Part shown: piece after piece, positions 1-9,500 of the stretch
Numbering within the stretch: position 1 is the stretch's first letter
Layout: each line of letters opens with the position of its first letter
NCBI RefSeq assembly: GCF_018224885.1
Contig: NZ_JAGTXB010000003.1
Location: 496,001 to 560,000 of the forward strand
Direction of reading: 5' to 3'
From: Chitinophaga hostae
Lineage (GTDB): Bacteria > Bacteroidota > Bacteroidia > Chitinophagales > Chitinophagaceae
Length of the DNA stretch: 64,000 nt
Position numbers and translations under genes: made by a program
The notes under the pieces: generated by a model
Told to the model about the DNA's origin: nothing
The model's database searches: none
Seen by the model: the letters and a program-made list of their open reading frames with translations, nothing else

Positions 1-467
1 TTAGCTTTTTCGAGGTTCACGAGTTGCCGTAATGTATCGGAGAGCTGGTAAAGTTGCCGGGTATTATAGGTGCCGGTAACGAGGCCTGTATCGATAGTGA
101 GGGAGTTGCGTTCGTAGTTATGGCCCCAAAGCACTATGAAGGCGAGGTATACGGATAACAGGAACTGTATGCCCCGTAAGAGTTGGAGACCGGCTTCTTC
201 CCAGGAGAGACGGACTACTTTATAACATAGTTTTAACAAATAAAATATTCCTCCAACAATCCAGGCAGTATATATTACATCGCCAATGCTGAATGGAACT
301 ATACCTGTTACTTGTCTGAATGCCAAACTACTCCACTTATACCACCTATGGAAGTAGAAATCGCTGAAGCGGTTACTCCAGGCGAATAATCCGTTTAACA
401 ACAGTATAGCCGTAAGCGTTAGTACAATACGGACGATTTTCTTTTTAAACCGGGCTCTTGTCTCCAT
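1..467 (-). CDS. DUF3810 family membrane protein (N-terminal part)
   Basis: About 155 codons are visible and the frame is open at the window edge, so the C-terminal part is missing. The protein starts METRARFKKK, followed by a hydrophobic segment (about residues 11-28), then a FSIGDVIY stretch and further hydrophobic segments, then LWGHNYERNSL. This SxGD plus WGxNYxR arrangement is what I know from DUF3810 proteins of Bacteroidota, which are membrane proteins with a metallopeptidase-like soluble part. Function is unknown. The ATG lies only 15 bp from the ATG of the divergent kinase-like gene, so the promoter must sit inside or overlap that gene. Confidence 0.75.
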   Translation of the reverse strand, partial: METRARFKKKIVRIVLTLTAILLLNGLFAWSNRFSDFYFHRWYKWSSLAFRQVTGIVPFSIGDVIYTAWIVGGIFYLLKLCYKVVRLSWEEAGLQLLRGIQFLLSVYLAFIVLWGHNYERNSLTIDTGLVTGTYNTRQLYQLSDTLRQLVNLEKA

Positions 468-482
468 ATAATGTGGCGGAAC

Positions 483-1361
483 ATGATAGATGAAATTCTA
501 CTAAAACAGTTAAGTGCGGCGCTTTCCGAACAATTGAAAGTAAAAATACATATAAATGATGCAAAAAGCGTGCATGGAGGCGATATTAACGAATCTTTTC
601 GTATAGCCACCAACGAGGGATATTTTTTTGTGAAGATGAATGATGCGAAGCGTTTTCCTGAGATGTTTGCACAGGAATATGCGGGGTTGCTGGAATTGCG
701 GTCGGCCGGGGCGTTGCAGGCGCCTAAGCCGCTGGCTTATGGAAGTGTTGGCGGCCGTGCTTACCTGGTACAGGAATTTTTGACGAAGGGGCAGGCGGTA
801 ACTGATTTCTGGGATGACTTTGCGGTTTCCCTGGCGCGTCAGCACCGGGTTACGAAGCCTCATTTTGGTAACCCGGGTACCAATTACCTGGGTACTTTAA
901 AGCAATACAATACGCCCTACAGCAACTGGGCGGTATTTTATGCCTTTAACCGTTTGCTGCCGCTTATCCGGATGGCTTATGACCAGCAGATTGTGGATAA
1001 ACAGATGGTGCAGCAGGTAGAATCGTTGTGCAGGCAGTTGCCGCAGTTGTTCCCGGCGGAGGCGCCGGCATTGTTACACGGGGATTTGTGGTCGGGTAAT
1101 TTTATGGTGGGGGCAAACGGGAAGGCCTGTGTGTTTGACCCGGCGGTGTATTATGGCCACCGGGAGATGGATCTGGCAATGACCCGGCTTTTCGGCGGAT
1201 TTGATACCCGTTTTTATTATGCTTACCAGGCTGCCTATCCATTGTTGCCCGACTGGCAACAACGGATAGGTATTTGTCAGCTGTATCCGTTGCTGGTACA
1301 CCTGATATTATTTGGCGGCAATTATTATAACAGCATCCGGGAAGTGCTGCAATCCTATTGA
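483..1361 (+). CDS. Fructosamine/ketosamine-3-kinase family protein
   Basis: A 292-residue aminoglycoside-phosphotransferase-fold kinase. Visible motifs are the N-terminal VHGGDINESFR loop, the lysine of FFVKMN, the catalytic HGDLWSGNFM (Brenner-type HGDxxxxN) and the metal-binding FDPAVYYGHREMDLAM. Members phosphorylate the sugar of fructosamine or ribulosamine adducts so that glycated proteins can be repaired. An ATG at 471 would add four residues. I prefer 483 because family proteins begin a few residues before the first conserved helix. The stop codon abuts the stop of the convergent sensor kinase with no base between them, so no separate terminator exists here. The substrate is inferred from family only. 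Confidence 0.88.
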   Translation: MIDEILLKQLSAALSEQLKVKIHINDAKSVHGGDINESFRIATNEGYFFVKMNDAKRFPEMFAQEYAGLLELRSAGALQAPKPLAYGSVGGRAYLVQEFLTKGQAVTDFWDDFAVSLARQHRVTKPHFGNPGTNYLGTLKQYNTPYSNWAVFYAFNRLLPLIRMAYDQQIVDKQMVQQVESLCRQLPQLFPAEAPALLHGDLWSGNFMVGANGKACVFDPAVYYGHREMDLAMTRLFGGFDTRFYYAYQAAYPLLPDWQQRIGICQLYPLLVHLILFGGNYYNSIREVLQSY

Positions 1362-3782
1362 CTATTCGCCGGGACTATCTATAAAGTCGCGCATTTTGTG
1401 GTATTCTTCTTCCACCAGCGGGTAGAATTTGTTTACTTCTTCCTGTATTTCATTAAAAAGCCGGGCGATATCCTGGGCATGCAGGTCCTGGTTTATGCGG
1501 AGGTAGTTTTCCAGCTCCTGCATTTTGGAGCTGATCCAGGTGAGGCCTACCATGGCAAAGTTTGGTTTTAGTTTGTGGACCTGGAACTTCATTTGTTCCC
1601 ACTCGTGGTGAATGACCATTACATCGAGTTTGGCAATTTCATCGCGAATGGTTCTGATAAAAATTTCGAATAGGTCGGCGGCATAGGAAATATTACTCTC
1701 ATAAAGATCTGTGAGATACTTTACATCCAAATCGTTGTTAAATTCAAATCCGCTAAGGTTCTGCACTTCTTCCATTATTAGTTCTGTTTCGTCTTCGTTG
1801 AGATATTTATTAAAAATCTGTAGTAGCTGATCCGGTGTATATGGCTTTGTGAGTATGTCTGTTATTCCGGCGGCCCTGGCCATGTTGGCGGTACCTTCCA
1901 TGGCTACGGCGGTGGTGGCGATCACCGGGGTGGCCACATTAGGTTGTTCCTCGTCCGCCCTGATTTTCTGTGCCAGTTCCAGTCCGTTCATGCCGGGAAT
2001 ACGGATATCCATGAGGATAAGGTCGTATTGCCTTGATTCCAGGAAGTAGGTAGCATCAGGACCATTGGTAGCAAGCTGGTAGTTGATTTTATATTTTTCC
2101 AGCAGGCTCATGATGTAGCGGAGATTCATCGGGTTATCTTCCACTACAAGTACCCTGGCCTGCTCAAAAGATCTTTGCAGGAGTTTCCTGCTCAGTTTAC
2201 CGGTATGGGCCGTGAGGGGCCGGCGGCTATCCATAAAAGGGATATTAAAACTAAAACAGGTATTAAATCCAGGTAATTCTTCCACTACGATATTACCTCC
2301 CTGGAACTCCACCAACTGTTTAGCGATCGCCAGACCGAGGCCTGTGCCGCCATATTTTTCACGGATATCCCCTTCTGCCTGTTTGTAGTTCCGGAAGATA
2401 AGCTCCAGTTTATCTTTCCTGATACCGATGCCTGTATCGCATACGCGGAACCTGATCCAGAGTTTGTTATCCAGCCAGCTTTCCTGTGTGGCTTTGATAG
2501 CAATTTCGCCTTCATTGGTGAACTTCTCTGCATTACCTAACAAATTGATTAGTATTTGGTTCAATAGCACATCGTCGCCAAGCAGCCAGGTATTAAGGTT
2601 TGCATCGAGTTCAGCGGTTATTTTCACTGGCCGGCGGCCCAGTTTCAGTTCAAACGTTTGCCTGAGGGACTGTATCAGTTCGCGAAGGTTGAATTCGCGT
2701 TGATTTGTTTGTATTTCCCCTGCTTCTATCCTGGAAATATCGAGAATATCGCTGACAATACCCAGCAGTATGCCGGAGGAGTGTTTGAGGATGTTGACAT
2801 ATTCTGTTTGCTGGGCATCCAGGTGGGTTTCTTCCAGCAGGTGTGCCATACCGATGATAGCGTTCAGCGGGGTCCTGATTTCGTGACTCATGCTGGCGAG
2901 GAAGTCTTTCTGCGCGTGGCGGGCTTCTTCAGCCTGCCGGCGTGCTTCTTCCAGTTCTGCCTGCAGCTTTTTCTGGTGGGTGATATCCATATGGATGCCT
3001 GCGCCGCCGGTGATACGGCCTTCGCGGTCGTAGATATTGGCGGAGCTGGCCAGTATCCAGCGGGAGGAGCCATCTTTCAGCTTTATTTCCATATCATATA
3101 CGAGGGAAACGTTTTCCTCAACGCGTTTCCTGCGGAGGGCGCGGGCGAAGGCGCGGTTTTCTTCCGGCACAAATACGTCGGTGATGTTCCTGCCGATGAG
3201 TTCTTCCTCCTGGTAGCCTGAAAGGCGGCAGAAGCTTTCGTATACGCGGGTGATATTACCTTTTACGTCTGTTTCGCACATGGCGGCGTTGAGGTTATTG
3301 AGTATTACCCTGAATTTCTCCTCATTACGCTTTATTTCTTCCTGTACGTTGTGGCGGCGGGTGATGTCGATGGCTTGCCAGATGCTGCCGCTGAAACCTT
3401 CCCCGTTAAATACGGGGAGATAGGTAATTTCCCATATTTGTCCGTTTTCGAAGGGGACTTCCCATCCGAACCAGGGCTTTTTTTCCCGGCGGAGAGATTT
3501 CATCTTTTCTTCCAGGGCGGTCTTTTCGGTGACCATTGGTTTAAAAAAACGGATGAGTTCAGTGTAAGACAGGTTCACGGGGCTGGCGCCATTCATATAC
3601 CGGGAAAAGATGTCATTTACCCAGATACAGCGGTGTTTTTCATCGGTCACCAATATACCTGCGATGGTGCTGTTGAGCCAGGCCGTTATGGGCAAGGAAA
3701 AGATGTCCGGGGCGCCATTTTGTGGCATGCCGGTGCTTTCAGCAGCAGTCATTTTCTTACTGTTTCTTCCTATGGCCTTCAT
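1362..3782 (-). CDS. Hybrid sensor histidine kinase (PAS-PAS-HisKA-HATPase-REC-Hpt)
   Basis: An 806-residue protein with no obvious membrane segment, so it is probably a cytoplasmic sensor. Two PAS-like domains lie at about 30-145 and 155-275, followed by a coiled coil at about 270-292. HisKA has the phospho-acceptor H300 in SMSHEIRTPLNAI. The HATPase has the N box (LINLLGNAEKFT), G1 (CDTGIGI) and G2 (GGTGLGLAI). The receiver domain (about 542-660) has acceptor D592 in LILMDIRIPGMNG and the lysine of LTKPY. The C-terminus is Hpt-like with H736 in VHKLKPNFAMVG. A complete His-Asp-His relay in one chain implies a separate final response regulator, which is not encoded nearby. The signal is unknown. 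Confidence 0.92.
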   Translation of the reverse strand: MKAIGRNSKKMTAAESTGMPQNGAPDIFSLPITAWLNSTIAGILVTDEKHRCIWVNDIFSRYMNGASPVNLSYTELIRFFKPMVTEKTALEEKMKSLRREKKPWFGWEVPFENGQIWEITYLPVFNGEGFSGSIWQAIDITRRHNVQEEIKRNEEKFRVILNNLNAAMCETDVKGNITRVYESFCRLSGYQEEELIGRNITDVFVPEENRAFARALRRKRVEENVSLVYDMEIKLKDGSSRWILASSANIYDREGRITGGAGIHMDITHQKKLQAELEEARRQAEEARHAQKDFLASMSHEIRTPLNAIIGMAHLLEETHLDAQQTEYVNILKHSSGILLGIVSDILDISRIEAGEIQTNQREFNLRELIQSLRQTFELKLGRRPVKITAELDANLNTWLLGDDVLLNQILINLLGNAEKFTNEGEIAIKATQESWLDNKLWIRFRVCDTGIGIRKDKLELIFRNYKQAEGDIREKYGGTGLGLAIAKQLVEFQGGNIVVEELPGFNTCFSFNIPFMDSRRPLTAHTGKLSRKLLQRSFEQARVLVVEDNPMNLRYIMSLLEKYKINYQLATNGPDATYFLESRQYDLILMDIRIPGMNGLELAQKIRADEEQPNVATPVIATTAVAMEGTANMARAAGITDILTKPYTPDQLLQIFNKYLNEDETELIMEEVQNLSGFEFNNDLDVKYLTDLYESNISYAADLFEIFIRTIRDEIAKLDVMVIHHEWEQMKFQVHKLKPNFAMVGLTWISSKMQELENYLRINQDLHAQDIARLFNEIQEEVNKFYPLVEEEYHKMRDFIDSPGE

Positions 3783-3969
3783 TTTTCTGACAGGATGGGG
3801 TACGGATTTTCAATTAAATCGATGAATTGTGAAAAACTGGCATAAGATAAACGCGAATTGTGTACCTTTGCGCCTCACGCTTTGTTGGTCACAGATCAAT
3901 ATGGCTGATATTTTATGATATAAATATATATATAAATAAGATATCGTTGGTGAACAAATTTATGAAATT

Positions 3970-3999
3970 TTTGCAATTGCAAATATTTAATTACCTTTG
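3970..3999 (+). promoter_or_regulatory. Bacteroidota-type promoter of the DUF177-rpmF-plsX operon
   Basis: A TTTG (3970-3973) and TACCTTTG (3992-3999) are separated by 18 bp, matching the -33/-7 consensus for the primary sigma factor of Bacteroidota. The expected transcript start is about 20 bp before the ATG at 4027. The -7 box covers a possible in-frame TTG start at 3997, which argues against that longer start. Confidence 0.8.
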
Positions 4000-4026
4000 C
4001 ATCCCTCTAAAAGTGAGGACTTTGAT

Positions 4027-4569
4027 ATGAAACCACTCCGCGAATTTGATATTGCCTTTGTAGGACTAAATCCAGGGGTGCATTCATTTCAGTATGCAAT
4101 CGGAGATAGTTTCTTTGATAATTTTGAGGAACCGAAGGATTTCAATAACTGTTCGGTAAGTGTAAATCTTACCCTGGATAAGAAAAGTAACTTTTTCTTA
4201 TTAAAGTTTGAGATCGGTGGGAAGGTAACAGTAACATGTGACCGTTGTGGAGAACTCTTCGAAATGCAGTTATGGGATGATTTCAACCAGATAGTTAAGC
4301 TGGTGGAGAATCCGGAAGAGCTGGCGAGTAGCGAAGAAGATCCGGATGTATCGTATATATTGAAGACGGAAAGTCATTTAAACGTGGCGGACTACATATA
4401 CGAGTTCATCCATCTTAGCATTCCAATGCAACGTATACACCCTGACAGTGCTGATGGCAAAAGCGGGTGTAATCCGAAGGTGATTGAAATGCTGGAACAA
4501 ATGAACCAGCAGGCAAAAGAAAACGATAACCCAATCTGGAAAGGGTTGGATAAATTTAAGGACAATTAA
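4027..4569 (+). CDS. DUF177 (YceD-like) protein
   Basis: A 180-residue member of the DUF177 family, which is almost always encoded directly before ribosomal protein L32. YceD/Duf177 homologues in other bacteria and plants are linked to 23S rRNA accumulation. The core VTCDRCGELFEMQLWDDF contains the CxxC pair. The acidic segment about 40 residues later (SSEEDPDVSY) and the IHPDS region are typical of the family. The ATG at 4027 is preferred because upstream alternatives overlap the promoter. rpmF follows after 12 bp, so the two are co-transcribed. Confidence 0.88.
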   Translation: MKPLREFDIAFVGLNPGVHSFQYAIGDSFFDNFEEPKDFNNCSVSVNLTLDKKSNFFLLKFEIGGKVTVTCDRCGELFEMQLWDDFNQIVKLVENPEELASSEEDPDVSYILKTESHLNVADYIYEFIHLSIPMQRIHPDSADGKSGCNPKVIEMLEQMNQQAKENDNPIWKGLDKFKDN

Positions 4570-4581
4570 AAATTAAATAAA

Positions 4582-4776
4582 ATGCCAAATCCTAAACGCA
4601 GACATTCTCAGCAAAGATCAGCAAAGAGAAGAACGCATTATAAGGCGGTAGCGGATACTTTAAGCACAGACAGCGCAACCGGTGAAGTGCACCTGAGACA
4701 CCGCGCTCATTGGGTGGAAAACAAACTGTACTACAGAGGAAAAGTAGTGTTGGAAAAACAGAGTGCAGCTAAATAA
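4582..4776 (+). CDS. rpmF: 50S ribosomal protein L32
   Basis: A 64-residue basic protein starting MPNPKRRHSQQRSAKRRTHY, the conserved L32 N-terminus, with HLRHRAHW and YYRGKVVL later. It is a component of the large ribosomal subunit. It contains no cysteine, so it is the zinc-free form of L32 rather than the zinc-ribbon form. It lies between DUF177 and plsX in the usual order. Confidence 0.97.
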   Translation: MPNPKRRHSQQRSAKRRTHYKAVADTLSTDSATGEVHLRHRAHWVENKLYYRGKVVLEKQSAAK

Positions 4777-4823
4777 TTATTTTACTATTTTTACCCGAGC
4801 TAACAAGAACAAACTTGAGTTAC

Positions 4824-5777
4824 ATGAGAATCGGGCTTGATATGATGGGTGGCGATTTCGCCCCCGCAGAAGCAGTAAAAGGAGTAAAATTATATTTAGA
4901 CACTGTTGCATCTGATGTGCATCTGGTATTGATAGGGGACGAGCAACAGTTGGCTCCTTTATTAACAGAAGTACAGCTGGACCAATCAAAATATTCAGTT
5001 GTTCATTCATCCCAGGTAATCGGGATGGATGAACACCCTACTAAGGCACTGAAAGAGAAGCCACAATCATCCATCTCTATCGGTTTTCATTTACTGAAAA
5101 ATGAGAAAATAGATGCTTTCATCAGCGCGGGTAATACCGGCGCCATGATGGTGGGCACCTATTATTCCATTAAAGCCATAGAGGGAGTGCAACGTCCTAC
5201 TATATCTACTCTCGTACCCCGTGAAAACGGATCGTATGGCCTCTTGCTTGACGTAGGTATCAACGCCGACTGCAAACCTGAAAACCTCGCGCAATTTGCA
5301 ATTCTGGGTTCTCTTTATTCAAAGCACATCCTGCAGGTAAACAACCCCAAGGTAGGCCTATTGAATATCGGTGAAGAAGAAGGCAAAGGTAATCTGCTTG
5401 CGCAAGCCACTTATCCCCTGTTAAAGGAAAGCAAACAAATCAATTTCGTTGGTAACATCGAAGGCCGGGATATCCTCAGCGAAAAAGCTGATGTAATCGT
5501 TTGTGAAGGCTTTACCGGTAACATTGTTCTTAAGATGGCTGAATCATTCCATGAGATAGCGTTAAGACGTGATATTCAGGATGATTATATGAAGAAATTT
5601 GATTCAGAATCATACGGCGGTACTCCCGTTTTAGGCGTTTCCAAACCAGTTATTATTGGTCATGGTATTTCCAAAGGAACAGCGTTTAAAAACATGATAC
5701 AGCTGGCACAACAAATGATCGATAGCAAACTGCTGGAGAAGATTAAAGAAAGTTTTGTAGCAAAGGATGCACAGTAG
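4824..5777 (+). CDS. plsX: Phosphate acyltransferase PlsX
   Basis: A 317-residue enzyme that converts acyl-ACP and phosphate to acyl-phosphate, the first step of phosphatidic acid synthesis by the PlsX/PlsY route. Diagnostic segments are MRIGLDMMGGDFAP at the N-terminus, DAFISAGNTGAMM, RPTISTLVP, LLDVGINADCKPENL, GLLNIGEEEGKGN and CEGFTGNIVLK. The ATG at 4824 directly precedes the conserved RIGLDMMGGD; a TTG at 4815 is less likely. fabH often follows plsX in bacteria, but here the operon ends in a strong terminator. Confidence 0.97.
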   Translation: MRIGLDMMGGDFAPAEAVKGVKLYLDTVASDVHLVLIGDEQQLAPLLTEVQLDQSKYSVVHSSQVIGMDEHPTKALKEKPQSSISIGFHLLKNEKIDAFISAGNTGAMMVGTYYSIKAIEGVQRPTISTLVPRENGSYGLLLDVGINADCKPENLAQFAILGSLYSKHILQVNNPKVGLLNIGEEEGKGNLLAQATYPLLKESKQINFVGNIEGRDILSEKADVIVCEGFTGNIVLKMAESFHEIALRRDIQDDYMKKFDSESYGGTPVLGVSKPVIIGHGISKGTAFKNMIQLAQQMIDSKLLEKIKESFVAKDAQ

Positions 5778-5798
5778 CAACTGCTGAAAAATTATTTA

Positions 5799-5832
5799 AA
5801 AAACCGTTCCGATCACCGGAACGGTTTTTTTT
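5799..5832. terminator. Bidirectional intrinsic terminator after plsX
   Basis: The stem ACCGTTCCG / CGGAACGGT (5803-5811 and 5817-5825) has a 5-nt loop, is flanked by A on the left and is followed by a run of T on the right. The A/T flanks let it work in both directions, serving plsX (+) and the mazG-kinase-ankyrin operon (-). Confidence 0.85.
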
Positions 5833-5855
5833 ATTGCCGTTAATGACTTGTTACC

Positions 5856-6488
5856 TTATTTCAGCAGGTTTATCAATTCAGTATCTTCTTCATCGAGAAA
5901 TTCCAATGGCGTGGTTCCTTCGATATTGGGAATCGTTTTATCGGCGCCGGCTGCCAACAGCAACCGGACGCATTCCACCTGGTGATGCCGGTTTTCTATC
6001 CCGCCGTACTTGAAGCCGTGCACAGCCCACAAAAGCGGCGTACCATGAAATTCAGTGCATCGTTTATTGATCTCTGCTTTTTCCCGGATCAGCCGTGCTG
6101 CCAGCTTATCTCTTCCCACCCAGGCAGCCCAGTGTAAGGCCGTTCCGCCATAACACCCGCCGTGATTAATGGAGGCGCCGTTTTCAATATACAAGATGCC
6201 CGTTTCCTCTGCATGTAAACTGGCTGCTGCCAACAGCGGGGTATCATGTCCTTCTACCAATTCATTACCATCCACATGCGCTCCAAACCCCAAAAATATC
6301 CGTGCCATTTCAACGGCTTCCCCGTCAGTGAAAGTGTGAGCAAATACGCCGTCACAGATCCGGTGCAAAGGATGAGCTTTGGTTGTATTTTCTTCATCAA
6401 ACGGAAGGCCCTCATTGGCCAGCAAGGGATTTTCGGAAAGCGCTTTCCTGATGCCCTCGTAATCTTTGTTAGCTATCAGTTCTTTCAT
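5856..6488 (-). CDS. Ankyrin-repeat protein
   Basis: A 210-residue cytoplasmic protein made almost entirely of ankyrin repeats: HDTPLLAAASLHAEETG, GGTALHWAAWVGRDKLAARL, HGTPLLWAVHGFKYGG and the final EGTTPLEFLDEED are successive helix-turn-helix units. The likely start is MKELIANKDYEGI (ATG at 6488), because ankyrin proteins of this group begin there; an upstream ATG at 6521 would overlap the kinase gene by 11 bp. It lies 22 bp downstream of the large sensor kinase and so probably shares its transcript. Ankyrin repeats mediate protein binding. The partner is unknown. Confidence 0.85.
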   Translation of the reverse strand: MKELIANKDYEGIRKALSENPLLANEGLPFDEENTTKAHPLHRICDGVFAHTFTDGEAVEMARIFLGFGAHVDGNELVEGHDTPLLAAASLHAEETGILYIENGASINHGGCYGGTALHWAAWVGRDKLAARLIREKAEINKRCTEFHGTPLLWAVHGFKYGGIENRHHQVECVRLLLAAGADKTIPNIEGTTPLEFLDEEDTELINLLK

Positions 6489-6510
6489 ATTACATTTTTT
6501 TATTGCACTA

Positions 6511-9500
6511 TCACTTCCCATCCAGGGGCAGCTTTACATAAAATGTAGTTCCTTCATTCAGTTTTGTTTCAAACCATATTTCCCCACGGGCCTGTTCCGC
6601 AATATTTTTACACATGGCCAATCCAAGACCGGTGCCGGACGATTTCGTGGTAAAGTTAGGCACAAATATACGGGATTGCACTTCAGAGGAGATCCCCTCC
6701 CCGTTGTCTGACACACTCACAATAACAAAGTTGTCTGATGTAAGTTGCAGTCTTACCCCGATCTGTCCTTTCCTATCGTCCGGAATAGCCTGGATGGCAT
6801 TCAGCAGCAGGTTGGTAAACAGCCGGTTCATCTGGGTTTTATCTGCAAATACATAAAAGTCCCGCGTTGGTTCCATATAGGTCACCTCACAGTCTTCATG
6901 CCCCTGGTACAATGAAGTCAGGGAGTGCAGCACTTCGTTGATCAGCACTACTTCATTATTAGGTTCGCCTATGCGCGCAAATGCAGAGAAGTCGGATGCG
7001 ATATTGGAGAGGTGTTCTATTTGTTCTACCAGGGTACCGGCTACATTGCGCGACAATTCCTTCACATTCGGAGAGTCGCCGGCGATCGCTCGTTGCAGGT
7101 ATTGAATACTCAGCTTCATGGGCGTAAGCGGGTTCTTAATTTCATGCGCCACCTGCCGGGCCATTTCGCGCCAGGCACCTTCCCGTTCACTTTTTGCGAG
7201 TCGTACTGCGCTGACTTCCAGCTTACGCACCATCTTATTATATTCCTTTACCAGTGCGCCGATCTCATCATCTTTATCCCATTCTATTTCATCATTGCGC
7301 TGACCAAGGTTTACATGGCGCAGTTTTTCCGTTACCAGCGAAAACGAACGGGTAATGGAATTGGTGATCAACAAGGCCACCATCCCTGCAATGAGGAAGA
7401 TGAAAGCATTGAAATTAATGAGTGCCACGAGGAAGTTCGAGATCTGTTCGTTCAGCTCTGTTTGTGTAGCAAAATAAGGTACGTTCAGGTAAGCAATCAC
7501 CTCGTGTGTATCATGATTACGCAGCGGCATATAGCCGGAGAGGAAAGGCATTACGCCAATATATTCCGTATGTATAAACTGGATCTGTTCCAGCCGGAAA
7601 AGGCGGTAATAGGCCTGTGGGTCCATTTTGGCAGAAATCAACCCTTTGTCCGTCATCAGGGGCTGGGTGGTGAGCTGCAGGTTGCCATCGCGGTCGTATA
7701 CGTTAATATCCAATGCGCGTTCATCTGCAATATCCGCCAGTGAAGCAGACAAGCGCTTCATCAATTCAGAATCATAGATATCTCCTACCTGGTCGAGGTC
7801 GCGTTGATTTTCAAATACTTTCTCCACATCTTTTGCTACTTCTCTCATGGTTTTGCTTAACCGTTCGCGGTTCTGCGATTCGGAGCGGTAGATAAAGAAT
7901 TTGATAGTGGTAATGGCCAGTATCAGGAAGGAGAAGATGACTACAAAAATAATAGTACCGTGTACTTTCTTGCGGATACTCACGTTAATGAGCGTACGTA
8001 AATTACTGATACGCATCCTTGCCTTAATGAGCAGGTCGAAAGCCTTGTATATTGCGATGATCAGCAGGAACAGGCAGAACATGTAAGCAAAGAGGGTGAT
8101 GAATTCCACAAACATCCGGTGCTCTTTTGCTACCACAACTACCTTATCGGCGCTGGCCCGGTACAACAATTCCGAATACCCGTTAACGGATTTCACCGCA
8201 ATATCTGTAAGCGGAATATCGTGCGGATACAAACGGATAGGAAAAGGGAAATCGTTGTTGTTGCTGACCAGGATTCCTTTATCGTATACTGCAAAAGAAT
8301 AAGTGCCCCCGTATTCGCGCCCGGGATCGCTGACATCCCCTTCCACGAGCAGTTCGGGGTATAACCTTTCGCTGTTCACCGGCTTAGGCGTGAGCATATA
8401 CACCAGCCATCCCGACACGTCATTATTCGTCTTATGAAATTCTTTTTTAGCGATATAGCTATAGTCGTTAAAACTTCTTTCGTAGTAAAAGAGATCATTG
8501 CCGGGAACGAGTGCCGGCGAGGCTTCTGATTCCACGAACATGAGGCGGTTGAAAGTCAGCAGGCTGATGGTATCTGACTGAAACAGGGAGGCGCCGTTTT
8601 CATCATATGCATAGATGTTTACTTTAAAACGGCTCAGGTAACCCTGAAAATATTTCTGGAGGAGGAGACTGTCGAATGTAGCTTTGCGGCGCTCTCTTCC
8701 ACTGCTGTCCTGGAAAAAATACTGAATGGCTTCATCATGTTCAATCTTCTTCCCGATATCGTTCAGCAGCATTTCCAGGTAGGGATCTTTTTGCCTGGAC
8801 AGGTCTTCCGCGAGTCGTTGTCTTGCGTACAACTCTTTATGGTTGTTATAATGCACCAGTGCACCGGAAGTGGTGATGGTGAGCAGGAAAAGCCAGAAGA
8901 GGAAAGGCACGGTAGCCATGCTGCTTTCAAAGCGGTCGGCGATAAAGTCGAGCAGCACAATATATACCAGCAGCCACACCACCATGGAAATGGAGAAAGG
9001 CAGTTCCGGGTTGTGTACACGGAACAGCAGCCAGATGATGCCTACTGCGCCGAGCCAGATATATTTAGTACGATACTGGAAGTTAGTGAGCTCATTAAGC
9101 AGGTAGTTGATGATTTGGGAGAAGAATAAAAAGCTGAATGAGATGAATCCCAGTACAACAAAACCGATAACGCTATATTCTGTGATGCTGAAAGAATTGA
9201 TGACATCGAAGGATATCCTGGAGTCGATCACGAGGCTCTGGATCAGGTCGGCCAGGAATTGTTCCACGATGTAAAGTATGAGGCTGGCGATGATGATCAC
9301 CAGGCTCTGTGCCCATCTTTTTTTGAGAACGGGCGGATTAATGGTTTTAACATGTTCGCGGAAAAAGAGGATCATCCAGAAGGTGAGCAGTACATTGATC
9401 AGCAGGTCACCGAGGGAGTAGAAGATTTCATCTTTTGCGTAGATCCTGGGATCAAAAATATTGAGTTCTTTCAGATTAAACGGGAACGGGTATACGTAGC

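Noticed and set aside
3863..3870. TACCTTTG box on the plus strand upstream of the DUF177 promoter
   Set aside because: No -33 element at the right spacing and no gene or clear small RNA starts from it; the full promoter at 3970-3999 explains the operon.
6925..7743. Plus-strand frame of 272 codons opposite the large sensor kinase
   Set aside because: It lies wholly within the conserved kinase core on the other strand and has no recognisable product.
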